The notes: generated by a model not told the origin, from the sequence alone. Numbered from the stretch's first letter, positions 25,466-34,285 are shown. The stretch is DNA of 51,847 bases from an uncultured Gammaproteobacteria bacterium (GCA_937139475.1 CAKZQF010000107.1:1-51847); one strand, 5' to 3'. Program-made: numbers and translations.

Positions 25466-27586
25466 CTAGCAAGCTAAACCCGCGCGGTAACCTGAGTCAA
25501 TCGCGCCTTCGATGTAACCAACTTCTTGACCGTCACCGACTTCGGTTACTGTCAGTCCTGCCTCAGTTAGCTTATTCGCCAGCGTACTATCGGCGCTAAT
25601 GCCTTTTGCCATCACCACCGTATCGCTGCCAACAGTGTGCTCACCATCTTCGGTTTTATAATGCACAGCATTGCTATCAATTGTCGCTACTTGCGCGTTG
25701 TTAACCAGAGTAACGCCAAGCTTTCTTACCTGATCAATGACGCGCCAACGGCGAACAATGCTTAACTCTTTACCTAAGTCACGGCCCTCTTCAATTACCG
25801 TTACTTGGCGACCGCGTTCAGCTAAAAACTCAGCTAACTCAAGGCCAACAAGCCCGCCACCAACAATAGTGACTTGCTTGCCAAGAGGCATCCAATAGTG
25901 TGATAGCTTCTCAAGCATACTAAGCTGCTTCGTTAGGCCAAGCATATTGCCTGTTCCAACCATCAGCTTTTGTAATGGTGATAACTGCGCTTTGGTTTCT
26001 GCGTTCGCTTCGCCTGTGAGTAACTGCCTTAGCTGCTCGCCAGACCAAACATGGGGTAGCTCGGCGCCATTAACATCTGGCATACCACGGCTTGCGCCCG
26101 TGGCGACAATGACTTCATCCACTGCTAATGATTTTAATAACTCGGGCGTGGCTTGGCTATTTAACCGCACATCAACATTGGCCTGTGCCAGTTGGTTTAG
26201 TTGGAAATCGAGTAACTTACCATTGGCTGGGTAAGCCAGTGCGGCAAAGAACAAGGTGCCACCTAAGCGCTTACTGCGTTCAATTAACGTCACCTTATGG
26301 CCACGTTGACTAGCAATGACTGCTGCCTCAATTCCCGCGGGGCCACCGCCGACAACAGCAATGTGTTTTGGCTTATCTGTCATAATGACGTTTTGCTCAA
26401 ACTCGTGGCCTGTGCAAGGGTTAACCGCACATTTCACGCGCTTGTTAATAAATATCTGGCTTACACACACATAACAATAGATACACGGGCGAATATTGGC
26501 TGCACGATTCTCGGAGAGTTTGTTTGGTAGTTCAGGGTCGGCAAGTAACTTACGCCCCATCGCAATAAAATCACATTTTCCAGCAGCAATTGCTTCGTTG
26601 GCAACTTTAGGCTCTAAACGTCCCGCAGCGATAACCGGAATATTGACTGCTTTACTAACCTCACTCGCCCAGTCCAGGAATCCTGCTGGCTTATGCACTA
26701 AAGGTGCAGCGGTAAATGATGAACCGTTAACGGTACTGGAGTATGCTGAAACACTCACTGCATTTAAGCCTGCGCTTTCGGCTATCTTGGCAACAGCGAT
26801 GCAGTCCTCAATGGTAATGCCTCCCTCGGTATCGATTTCCTTAGCGTCAAGGCGTAGCCATAACGGGAAGTCTTCACCAACACGTTCGCGAATTGCAGCG
26901 ATGACTTCAAGTAATAAACGCGCTCGGTTTTCTAAGCTGCCTCCGTATTCATCGTCACGCTTATTAGAATGAGCAGAAAGGAAGCCAGCAATAATATAGG
27001 TGTGGGCAGCGTGGATTTCGATACCATCAAAACCAGCTTGTTGCGCCCGTTTAGCTGCGGCTGCAAACCATTCAACCATTTGAGCGATATCAGCCTTGTC
27101 CATTACCCTGATTTTGGGTGCCGCACCCTTAGCTGGTCGAATAAAGGTACTCATTTCTTCGAACGTTACCGACTGCATAATATCACTTTGCGGTGGTGGT
27201 GACGGTATAGAAGGCACCCACAATTCACGTCCTTCAGCTAAATCACGAACTGCGGTTTTACCTGCATGTTGCAGTTGCAGTGAAATTTTAGCGCCATGCT
27301 TGTGAACTCGGTCAGTCAACGCTTTTAATCCAGGAATGAACTCATCTTTGGATATACCGGCCTGATAGGGTTCAGCAGTACCCGCCGGGAATGCAATAGA
27401 AACTACCCCCATGGTAATTAAGCCAACGCCGCCTTTGGCGCGCGCTTCGTAATAGGCTTGAATTCGCTCACCACAGTGACCATCAGACTCGGCAAAGTTA
27501 GAGCCCATTGGGGCCATAATGATGCGGTTTTTCAGTTCAAGGCCACCAATTTTCCCTGGTTTTAATAGGTGTTGATATTCTGACAT
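25466..27586 (-). CDS. Old-yellow-enzyme/2,4-dienoyl-CoA-reductase-type flavoprotein
   Basis: The 706-residue three-domain protein has an FMN-binding TIM barrel (about 1-370, with LSAHSNKRDDEYGGSLENRA), an iron-sulfur segment, and C-terminal FAD/NAD domains with two Rossmann motifs (VVGGGPAGIEAA and IVGGGLVGLELAEF). The cluster cysteines read CIYCYVC then 11 residues then C. FadH and BaiCD-type enzymes usually show C-x2-C-x3-C-x11-C, so one spacer is shorter here. Family members reduce conjugated C=C bonds, including dienoyl-CoA and steroid enones. It is downstream of hsaD in one operon under site C. The ATG at 27586 is preferred to a TTG nine bases upstream that lies too close to the ribosome-binding site. 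A steroid Delta4- or Delta6-reductase role is inference. Confidence 0.78.
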   Translation of the reverse strand: MSEYQHLLKPGKIGGLELKNRIIMAPMGSNFAESDGHCGERIQAYYEARAKGGVGLITMGVVSIAFPAGTAEPYQAGISKDEFIPGLKALTDRVHKHGAKISLQLQHAGKTAVRDLAEGRELWVPSIPSPPPQSDIMQSVTFEEMSTFIRPAKGAAPKIRVMDKADIAQMVEWFAAAAKRAQQAGFDGIEIHAAHTYIIAGFLSAHSNKRDDEYGGSLENRARLLLEVIAAIRERVGEDFPLWLRLDAKEIDTEGGITIEDCIAVAKIAESAGLNAVSVSAYSSTVNGSSFTAAPLVHKPAGFLDWASEVSKAVNIPVIAAGRLEPKVANEAIAAGKCDFIAMGRKLLADPELPNKLSENRAANIRPCIYCYVCVSQIFINKRVKCAVNPCTGHEFEQNVIMTDKPKHIAVVGGGPAGIEAAVIASQRGHKVTLIERSKRLGGTLFFAALAYPANGKLLDFQLNQLAQANVDVRLNSQATPELLKSLAVDEVIVATGASRGMPDVNGAELPHVWSGEQLRQLLTGEANAETKAQLSPLQKLMVGTGNMLGLTKQLSMLEKLSHYWMPLGKQVTIVGGGLVGLELAEFLAERGRQVTVIEEGRDLGKELSIVRRWRVIDQVRKLGVTLVNNAQVATIDSNAVHYKTEDGEHTVGSDTVVMAKGISADSTLANKLTEAGLTVTEVGDGQEVGYIEGAIDSGYRAGLAC

Positions 27587-27632
27587 AGGATGCAATCTCT
27601 TATTATTGTTCGACTATTAATTGTATTGTTGA

Positions 27633-28487
27633 TTAATCGTTTTGTAAGAAATCAATACAGCTAGTATTAAATAGGCGTTGATGCTCAACTTGTACCCAGT
27701 GACCACATTGGTTAAGCAAAATAAAGCGAGCCGATGGCATGTTATCCAGGAACTTGTGTACGCCCGCTGGTGGATTAAAGATATCGTTAGTCCCCCAGAA
27801 ACCAAGTACAGGAACGTCGATATCTTTTAATTGCTCGGTCATGTTTGGTACTAGCATGGTGCTAAATAAGTTTTCAGGCTGAGTTACCGCTACGGCAGAA
27901 CGCTCCGCTAGAATATCATCTGTTAAGCCAGATGAATCAAATAATTGCAGTGACATCACTTCACGCATTTGCTCAACACCCATAGGACCGCGAGCGTAAA
28001 CTTCAACCATGCGTGCGATACCTTCCATTTCAAAGTAAGTTTCGCGCTCTTCTACACCGCCCGGTGCCATTAAGATAAGCTTGGCAATGGTATCTGGGTA
28101 CTTTAATGTTTGGCCGAGTGCGATAGCGCCACCTAGTGAGTTGCCTAATAAAGTCACATCACTCAAACCAAGCTTTTCGATAAGACCATTTAATGCCTCA
28201 ACAAAAAATGCCAGATCGTAGTTCACATCATCAGGTTTGTCTGAGCGACCAAAACCCGGTAAATCGAGAATGATATTGCGATAACCCGCTTCGACAAACT
28301 CTGGGAAATTGCCTTTAAAGTTGCTAAAGCCACTGGCGCCAGGTCCACTACCGTGCAACCAGATAACTGCTGGCCCTTGGCCCTTATCAAGGTAATGTAA
28401 TGTAAGGCCGCTATCTAAGGTAACAAAGTGTCCTGTTGGTAACGGTAGGTCTTGTGCTTGTTCTGAACTGTTAGATTGTTGACTCAA
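27633..28487 (-). CDS. hsaD: Meta-cleavage product hydrolase (HsaD/TesD-like)
   Basis: This is an alpha/beta hydrolase of 284 residues with the catalytic triad Ser117 (GNSLGG), Asp235 (FWGTND) and His263 (QCGHWVQVEH), and the oxyanion motif HGSGPGASGFSNF. This is the C-C bond hydrolase family of BphD and HsaD. In steroid breakdown it splits the ring-A cleavage product into the C/D-ring acid and a C5 hydroxydienoate, which HsaE-F-G consume. hsaC, hsaE, hsaF and hsaG homologues are all in the window. Translation starts at a TTG: AGGAG lies at correct spacing and no ATG is nearby. The gene is divergent from the SDR-led operon. Confidence 0.85.
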   Translation of the reverse strand: MSQQSNSSEQAQDLPLPTGHFVTLDSGLTLHYLDKGQGPAVIWLHGSGPGASGFSNFKGNFPEFVEAGYRNIILDLPGFGRSDKPDDVNYDLAFFVEALNGLIEKLGLSDVTLLGNSLGGAIALGQTLKYPDTIAKLILMAPGGVEERETYFEMEGIARMVEVYARGPMGVEQMREVMSLQLFDSSGLTDDILAERSAVAVTQPENLFSTMLVPNMTEQLKDIDVPVLGFWGTNDIFNPPAGVHKFLDNMPSARFILLNQCGHWVQVEHQRLFNTSCIDFLQND

Positions 28488-28605
28488 AATTTATACTCCT
28501 GATTTAGGTGGGCTTGGTTCCAAGGCCATGACTGCTTTGCCATTGCCATCCCTTATTAATACAATTTTTCTATTGTGACTTTGCGTTTCAATCGACTCAA
28601 ATACA

Positions 28606-28621
28606 TCGTCCAAATAGACCA
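28606..28621. promoter_or_regulatory. Candidate TetR-type operator, site C1
   Basis: TCGTCCAAATAGACCA is a 7-2-7 repeat with one intact half and one degenerate half (5 of 7). It lies in the 266-base divergent region between hsaD and the SDR gene, on the hsaD side. On the minus strand a weak -10-like hexamer (CAAAGT) lies 22 bases from the intact half. Confidence 0.45.
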
Positions 28622-28640
28622 CAACCGCTTCGACAATTGT

Positions 28641-28656
28641 TAGTCTTGTTGGACGA
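28641..28656. promoter_or_regulatory. Candidate TetR-type operator, site C2
   Basis: TAGTCTTGTTGGACGA has a perfect right half (TGGACGA) and a weak left half. It is 35 bases from C1 centre to centre and nearer the SDR gene. The pairing of two imperfect sites suggests separate control of the two divergent operons. Confidence 0.42.
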
Positions 28657-28753
28657 TGCTGCTTTTCACTACCTATTCCAATATGAGCTAATTATTAATA
28701 TCGGTGGCGATGTGTCAACGCATCAAACCTACCGATTTCATCGGGAGACAAAT

Positions 28754-29497
28754 ATGAAACATCAGGATCAAGTAGTGTTAGTAACTGGCGCTGGTCAGGG
28801 AATGGGTGAAACGATAGTGGGTCACTTTGCTAATGCTGGCGCTAAAGTTGCTGCGGTAGATATTAACCCTGAAGCCGTAGCAGAAACAGCTAAAGCACTT
28901 AATGGTGATACAACTGGCAACGTGATCGGCATTGCCGCCAACATCGCAGATAGCGAATCAGTTCGCGCTGCGGTTGCTACTACTGTAGAAAAATTTGGTC
29001 GACTCGATGTAATTATTAACTGTGCCGGTGTTGGTTCTATCGATGAATTTATCAATACCCCTGATGAGCACTGGGACAAAGTTATTGGTGTAAACCTTAA
29101 AGGTACCTTCTTATGTTGTCGTGAAGCGGCCAAAGTAATGACCGAGCAAGGTTCTGGCATCATTATTAATGTTTCTAGTACGGCGGCGATGACTGGTGAA
29201 GGCCCAAGTCACTACTGTGCATCTAAAGCTGGTGTTATGGGCTTAACACGCAGTATCTCTCGTGAATTAGCCGCTAGCGGTATTCGTGTAAATACTATTA
29301 TTCCTGGCCCAACAAACACGCCAATGATGGCTGATATTCCCGATGAGTGGACACAACAAATGATTGCTGCCATTCCATTGGGGCGTATGGGAGAGAGTGA
29401 AGATATTGCCAAAGCAGCAAGCTTCTTAGCCAGCGATGACTCTAGCTTTATTACAGGGCAGAACATTGCGGTTAACGGCGGCATGTCGTTTATTTAA
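28754..29497 (+). CDS. Short-chain dehydrogenase/reductase (SDR)
   Basis: The 247-residue classical SDR has the cofactor motif TGAGQGMG, Asp in AAVDINPEA (suggesting NAD preference), NCAG, and the catalytic Ser with Tyr-x3-Lys (HYCASKAG). GGGAGA places the start at 28754; a longer frame from 28637 has no such signal and runs through the operator region. It leads the operon with the SnoaL-fold protein, ligase, aldolase and hydratase. Likely roles are a 7- or 12-hydroxysteroid dehydrogenase or a 3-hydroxyacyl-CoA dehydrogenase; sequence alone cannot choose. Confidence 0.8.
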   Translation: MKHQDQVVLVTGAGQGMGETIVGHFANAGAKVAAVDINPEAVAETAKALNGDTTGNVIGIAANIADSESVRAAVATTVEKFGRLDVIINCAGVGSIDEFINTPDEHWDKVIGVNLKGTFLCCREAAKVMTEQGSGIIINVSSTAAMTGEGPSHYCASKAGVMGLTRSISRELAASGIRVNTIIPGPTNTPMMADIPDEWTQQMIAAIPLGRMGESEDIAKAASFLASDDSSFITGQNIAVNGGMSFI

Positions 29498-29506
29498 GGA
29501 ACTGAT

Positions 29507-30145
29507 ATGAGTGATTTAAAAAGCATGACGTTAGAGCAACGCCTTGACCGTATGGAATCCATTGAAGCGATTCGTCAATTAGCAGGAAAATATTCATTGT
29601 CGTTAGACATGCGAGATATTGATGCCCATGTTGGCCTGTTTGCCCCTGATGTTCGCGTTGGTGGTGGCAGAACTGGCCGCTCTCATCTAAAAGCGTGGGT
29701 TGATAAAACTTTGCGTGATCAATTCACTGGCACTTCCCATCATCTTGGTCAGCACATCATTGAGATGGTCGATGAAGATCATGCCATTGGTGTGGTTTAC
29801 TCAAAAAATGAACATGAAACGGGGCGCGAGTGGGTCTTGATGCAAATGCTGTATTGGGATGACTACGAGCGTGTTGATGGCGTGTGGTACTTCCGCCGTC
29901 GTTTGCCGTGTTATTGGTATGCCAGCGATATTAACTCGGCACCAATTGGTGATATGAAAATGCGTTGGCCGGGGCGCGAACCATACACGGGGACTTTCCA
30001 TGACTTATTTCCATCATGGCAGTCATTCTGGCAAAACAGACCCAGCGATGATGATTTACCAGAGGTTGCCGAACCAGCACCACTAGAACATTTTCTTCGA
30101 ACGATGCGCGGTGATACACCGGCGCCGAAAATTCGCGTTCGCTAA
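29507..30145 (+). CDS. SnoaL/NTF2-fold protein, candidate hydroxysteroid dehydratase
   Basis: The 212-residue protein has an N-terminal helix with IEAIRQLAGKYSLSLDMRD (Tyr29, Asp34), then a beta-rich segment with His78, His79 and His83 (TSHHLGQHIIEM), and a Trp/Tyr-rich C-terminal part. The GKY...LD pattern and the following His resemble the active site of BaiE, the bile-acid 7-alpha-dehydratase, also of SnoaL fold, although this protein is about 45 residues longer. Other NTF2-fold proteins such as ketosteroid isomerases and ring-hydroxylase small subunits are alternatives. It is ten bases downstream of the SDR gene and upstream of an acyl-CoA ligase, which fits action on an activated or keto bile acid. 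Function is inference. Confidence 0.6.
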   Translation: MSDLKSMTLEQRLDRMESIEAIRQLAGKYSLSLDMRDIDAHVGLFAPDVRVGGGRTGRSHLKAWVDKTLRDQFTGTSHHLGQHIIEMVDEDHAIGVVYSKNEHETGREWVLMQMLYWDDYERVDGVWYFRRRLPCYWYASDINSAPIGDMKMRWPGREPYTGTFHDLFPSWQSFWQNRPSDDDLPEVAEPAPLEHFLRTMRGDTPAPKIRVR

Positions 30146-30168
30146 GTTAAGATTTAGGAGAAAAAACC

Positions 30169-32037
30169 GTGAGCAATAACACAGTGGTTCAATCGGGTAC
30201 TAGCGATAACGCTCCTGTCACACGAGCAGATACGCAAGTTAAGATGGACAGACGCTCCGCAGCAGCGATGAACGTCAAGCCATCTCAGCGCTACACGATT
30301 GGCGACAGATTAGAAGAGCAAGCCGAAAAGTATGGTGACGCCCCGTTTCTAATTTATCAGGGACAAACCCTAAGCTACAAAGAAGTTAACGCCAAAGCGA
30401 GTCAGTTTGCCAAAGCCGCCCAAGCGCGCGGTTTAATGGAAGGTGATGTTTGTGCAATGGCAATGGAAAACCGTCCAGAGTTTTTCTTTACTTGGTTTGG
30501 TTTGGCTAAAATGGGTGTCGTTGTGGCATTCATTAACTCGCAAGTTCAAGGCAATGTGCTTGAGCACGCAATTAACACTACCGGTGCTGATGTTGTGATT
30601 GTCGGTCAGGAATGTGTTGATTTATTCTTAGCAACACCTGAGCTTTCAGACAAAAAATTATGGCTGGTTGGTGATGCTGAATGTGACAGCGATATCAGTC
30701 AGTTACCAAGCTGGATAGACACCACATTTGACGCGGATGTAGCTTCACGCGACGGCAGCGGTTCTTGTAAGCTGGCGCGCGGAAGCACCGATGCGCAAAC
30801 ACCAACCTTGCTTATATTTACCTCAGGCACTACCGGTCTGCCTAAAGCGGCAATTTATAGTCATATGCGTTGGCTAACGTCTGGCGATGTGATGTCAGTG
30901 ACTGTTGATGCGACACCTGATGACGTATTTTATTGTTGCTTGCCGCTATATCATGGCGCTGCTGCAACATCAGTGACTTCAACTGCGCTAGCAGCTGGAT
31001 CGAGTATCGTGGTTCGCCGCAAATTTAGTGTCAGCCAATTCTGGGATGACATTCAAAACAATGGCATCACAGTGTGTCAGTACATTGGTGAAATTTGTCG
31101 TTACCTGCTTAACCGTGCTGAAACCACTGGTATCAAGCCAAAAGATCATAAATTGCGTTGCATGTTAGGCGCGGGGTTAACTGCAACTAGCTGGCGCCGT
31201 TGGATTGAATATTTCGGTGATATGGACGTGCTAGAAGGCTGGGGTTCAACAGAAGCGAACACCAATCTGCTTAATCTTGATAACCATATCGGTTCTTGCG
31301 GTCGTGTGCCTGACTGGGCGAAAACTAACTTCCGCCTTGTACGTTATGATACTGAGCTTGATTGTCATATCAAAGATGCTGATGGTAATTACATCTTATG
31401 TCAGCCAGGTGAAGTCGGTGAAGGCTTAGGCTTTATTATTAATCACCCTGATTTTGGCGGTGGCCGTTTTGAGGGCTATACCAACAAAGATGCAACCGAG
31501 CAAAAAATTGTTCGCGATGTGTTTGAAAAAGGTGATTCCTACTGGCGCTCTGGCGATTTACTACGCTATGACGAGAATGGTTACTTCTACTTTGTTGACC
31601 GTATCGGTGATACCTATCGCTGGAAGAGCGAAAACGTGTCATCACAAGAAATTGCCAACGCATTGGCCGAATACAACGGGGCAGAGCTAGTAAATATTTA
31701 CGGTGTGTTAGTGCCAGAGCATGAAGGCCGTGCAGGTATGGCCGCCATTGTGATGCAAGATGGGTGTGAGTTTGACCCTGATGCGTTTTATGCCTTAACC
31801 ATAGAAAAAGTACCTAACTATGCCGCGCCACAGTTTGTACGCGTAAGCAAAGCTGCGGATATGACCTCAACGTATAAACTACGTAAAGTTGATTTACAGA
31901 AACAAGGATACGATCCTGTTGCCTGTGATGAGCCGTTATTTGTGCGTAATGATAAATCAGGTACTTACGAAGAATATAGTGACAGCGTGTTGCAAGCGGT
32001 AGGTTTCCCTCCGTTCGCTAGCGCCAAGGAGAAATAA
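30169..32037 (+). CDS. FATP-type acyl-CoA ligase, candidate bile acid CoA ligase
   Basis: The 622-residue adenylate-forming ligase has LIFTSGTTGLPKAA (P-loop), GWGSTEANTN, and YWRSGDLLRYDENGYFYFVDR. The segments around VLVPEHEGRAGMAAIVM belong to the very-long-chain/FATP branch, which includes mycobacterial FadD17/FadD19 and the human bile acid CoA ligase. In this operon, which also encodes a hydratase and an aldolase, it most likely activates a C24 steroid carboxylate (or another side-chain acid). Translation starts at GTG, with TAGGAG upstream. Its stop overlaps the next start (TAATG). A fatty-acid substrate cannot be excluded. Confidence 0.8.
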   Translation: MSNNTVVQSGTSDNAPVTRADTQVKMDRRSAAAMNVKPSQRYTIGDRLEEQAEKYGDAPFLIYQGQTLSYKEVNAKASQFAKAAQARGLMEGDVCAMAMENRPEFFFTWFGLAKMGVVVAFINSQVQGNVLEHAINTTGADVVIVGQECVDLFLATPELSDKKLWLVGDAECDSDISQLPSWIDTTFDADVASRDGSGSCKLARGSTDAQTPTLLIFTSGTTGLPKAAIYSHMRWLTSGDVMSVTVDATPDDVFYCCLPLYHGAAATSVTSTALAAGSSIVVRRKFSVSQFWDDIQNNGITVCQYIGEICRYLLNRAETTGIKPKDHKLRCMLGAGLTATSWRRWIEYFGDMDVLEGWGSTEANTNLLNLDNHIGSCGRVPDWAKTNFRLVRYDTELDCHIKDADGNYILCQPGEVGEGLGFIINHPDFGGGRFEGYTNKDATEQKIVRDVFEKGDSYWRSGDLLRYDENGYFYFVDRIGDTYRWKSENVSSQEIANALAEYNGAELVNIYGVLVPEHEGRAGMAAIVMQDGCEFDPDAFYALTIEKVPNYAAPQFVRVSKAADMTSTYKLRKVDLQKQGYDPVACDEPLFVRNDKSGTYEEYSDSVLQAVGFPPFASAKEK

Positions 32038-33248
32038 TGGGATTAGCAGGAAATGCCGCGATTGTCGGTGCGGCACAATACAAACCCGAAAAATACCAGA
32101 CAGCGCCACAGATGTTCCATTTGGAACAGGTTGCTGACTTAGCTCATCAAGCGTTGCAAGATGCTGGTTTACACAAAGATGACTTAGACGGCCTTGTTAT
32201 CAACGGCCCTCAGTTCCATGAAGCATCAGTTTTTGTTCCAGCAATGGCTGCTGAATACCTCGGCATTGAAGTAAACTTTGCTGAAGTTGTTGATTTAGGT
32301 GGCTGTACGGCGGTTGCACAGATTTGGCGTGCGGCAGCAGCCATTGAAATGGGACTTTGTCAGGCGGTGCTTTGTGTTATTCCAGCACGTATGGCGCCTT
32401 TAGCGCCCAATGAAGATCCTGCGTGGATGGCACAAGCCATGCGTTATGGCGGTCACAGCACAGCCTATGGCGCGCCAGAGGCTGAATTTGATTTGCCTTA
32501 CGGTCACATGGGGCAAAATACTGGTTATGCGATGATTGCTCAGCGTTATGCGGCGCAATACGGATATGACAAATCAGCAATGGCTAAAATTGCTGTAGAC
32601 CAGCGCTTCAACGCGCAATACCACAAAGATGCAATCTTCCGTGGCAAAGAGCTATCAATTGAAGATGTTTTGGGTTCTAAGTTAGTTGCTGATCCGCTGC
32701 ACGTACTCGAAATCGTAATGCCGGTTGCTGGTGGCGCAGCGGTCATTGTTGCTTCAAAAGAAGTGGCAGCACGCGCTAAAAAACGTCCAGCATTTGTGAC
32801 TGGTTTTGGTGAGCGTTTATCATTTAAATCACCAAGCTATGCTAACGATATGACAGTAACGCCTGTTGCAGAAGCAGCAAAACGCGCCTTTGGTATGGCC
32901 GGTTTATCGCCTAAAGACATGCATGCAGCGCAGATTTATGATTGTTATACCATCACGGTATTGCTATCGCTTGAAGATGCTGGCTTCGTGCCAAAAGGTG
33001 AAGGGCAACGCTTTATTAAAGAGCATAACCTCACCTGGAAAGGTGACTTCCCACTCAATACCCACGGTGGACAATTGAGCTTTGGTCAAGCGGCCTCTGC
33101 TGGTGGTTTCTCACAAGTTATTGAGGCATTTGATCAAATCTCCAACTCTGCACAAGGGCGTCAACTTAAAGGCTGTGACAATGTATTTGTCAGCGGCACA
33201 GGTGGCGTGATGAGTGAGCAGGGCGCATTGATATTACAGGGGGGCTAA
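32037..33248 (+). CDS. Thiolase-fold protein, candidate side-chain aldolase or thiolase
   Basis: The 403-residue SCP-x/Ltp-family protein is paralogous to the 5117-6292 product. The first catalytic Tyr of Ltp2 is kept (Tyr301 in IYDCYT). At the second position, in NTHGGQLSFGQ, Gln351 replaces Tyr. The DUF35-containing partner follows immediately, so a DUF35-thiolase complex is likely here too. In bile-acid degraders, aldolases of this family release acetyl-CoA and a C22 aldehyde; that role would fit with the aldehyde dehydrogenase at 47805. A true thiolase is the alternative. It is coupled to the ligase by TAATG. Confidence 0.75.
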   Translation: MGLAGNAAIVGAAQYKPEKYQTAPQMFHLEQVADLAHQALQDAGLHKDDLDGLVINGPQFHEASVFVPAMAAEYLGIEVNFAEVVDLGGCTAVAQIWRAAAAIEMGLCQAVLCVIPARMAPLAPNEDPAWMAQAMRYGGHSTAYGAPEAEFDLPYGHMGQNTGYAMIAQRYAAQYGYDKSAMAKIAVDQRFNAQYHKDAIFRGKELSIEDVLGSKLVADPLHVLEIVMPVAGGAAVIVASKEVAARAKKRPAFVTGFGERLSFKSPSYANDMTVTPVAEAAKRAFGMAGLSPKDMHAAQIYDCYTITVLLSLEDAGFVPKGEGQRFIKEHNLTWKGDFPLNTHGGQLSFGQAASAGGFSQVIEAFDQISNSAQGRQLKGCDNVFVSGTGGVMSEQGALILQGG

Positions 33249-33249
33249 C

Positions 33250-34185
33250 ATGGCGACTTTAAAACCGATGCCACAAGCAACAAAAATTTCTGCGCCGTTT
33301 TGGCAGGCGCTTAAAGAGAATCAAGTAAAGATTCAACAATGTAACAGCTGTGATGGTTGGGTATTTTTCCCGCGTAACCACTGTAGCCATTGTTTATCGC
33401 ATGATTTAGATTGGAAAGAAGTGAGTGGCGAAGGAACATTATATTCTTACACGCTAACCCGTATTCCAACCATGCCTGAGTTTGCCGACGAAATGCCACA
33501 AGCATTAGCCGTAGTTGAACTGGCTCAAGGCGTTCGCGTTAATACCACACTAATTGATGTTGCTGAAGAAGACATCAAAGTGGGGATGCCGGTTAAGGCT
33601 GTTTTTGACAAAGTGAGCAAAGATGGCGAGACCTTATTGCGCTTTACTTCTGTTAGCAATGATGGCGGTGTGCGTGAGTTCAAAGACCCATTAGAGGGTC
33701 TTGAGCGCAACGATAAAGGCCAGGTACAAGTACCAGTAAGCAATCTCGCTGCGCTTTACGCTTTGGCTGATAATGAGTTCACGCCATGGAGTAACAGCAT
33801 TGTTGTTGATCAAGCGCTGATTAACGCTTTTGCTGAGCTATCTGGCGATGATTACTGGATTCATACCGACCCTGAACGCGCTAAAACTGATAGCCCGTTT
33901 AAGACAACCATTGCGCATGGCTCGTTAGTGCAAGTGTTGCAATCAAAGCTAACGATTGCGCTGCCATTTGAAATCACCGGTTTTCAAACCATGGTTAATT
34001 ACGGTTCTAACCGGCTACGCTTCCCTGCGCCTGTACCAGCAGGTTCTGTGATTAAAGGTCGTAGTAAGGTGCAAGATGTGAGTGTGTCACACAAAGGGGT
34101 TCAAGTGACTCTAGAAATGCACATTCACGTTGAAGGAAATGATCGTCCAAGTGTGATCAATGACTTAGTTATTTTATATCGTTAA
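33250..34185 (+). CDS. DUF35-MaoC fusion, enoyl-CoA hydratase of the second module
   Basis: The 311-residue protein has an N-terminal DUF35 domain with a zinc ribbon (Cys31, 34, 45, 48) and OB fold, and a C-terminal MaoC domain (about 165-311). The hydratase-2 motif FAELSGDDYWIH...IAHG includes Asp200 and His205. The domain order is the reverse of the 2578-3558 protein, and the catalytic pair is present, so this hydratase may not need a separate ChsH1-like partner; none is encoded nearby. It starts one base after the aldolase stop and ends the transcription unit: a strong terminator follows. It probably hydrates the C5 side-chain enoyl-CoA. Confidence 0.8.
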   Translation: MATLKPMPQATKISAPFWQALKENQVKIQQCNSCDGWVFFPRNHCSHCLSHDLDWKEVSGEGTLYSYTLTRIPTMPEFADEMPQALAVVELAQGVRVNTTLIDVAEEDIKVGMPVKAVFDKVSKDGETLLRFTSVSNDGGVREFKDPLEGLERNDKGQVQVPVSNLAALYALADNEFTPWSNSIVVDQALINAFAELSGDDYWIHTDPERAKTDSPFKTTIAHGSLVQVLQSKLTIALPFEITGFQTMVNYGSNRLRFPAPVPAGSVIKGRSKVQDVSVSHKGVQVTLEMHIHVEGNDRPSVINDLVILYR

Positions 34186-34202
34186 ACTTCACTCCAACTA
34201 TC

Positions 34203-34239
34203 AAGCCGCAGGCCACAACCAGTGCCCTGCGGCTTTTTT
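34203..34239 (+). terminator. Rho-independent terminator
   Basis: GCCGCAGG (34205-34212) and CCTGCGGC (34226-34233) form a perfect 8-bp stem followed by six T residues. It separates the SDR-to-hydratase operon from the hsaC unit. Confidence 0.88.
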
Positions 34240-34285
34240 ATAGTTAAAAGTAATACCACTAACAGGTCTTATACCAGTGTTATCT

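Noticed and set aside
26496..26972. 158-codon open frame on the plus strand
   Set aside because: It lies wholly antisense to the reductase gene, has no ribosome-binding site and no recognisable domain; the minus-strand frame has clear enzyme motifs.
28637..28753. 39-residue N-terminal extension of the SDR
   Set aside because: It has no ribosome-binding site, no similarity to SDRs and covers operator C2; GGGAGA marks the start at 28754.
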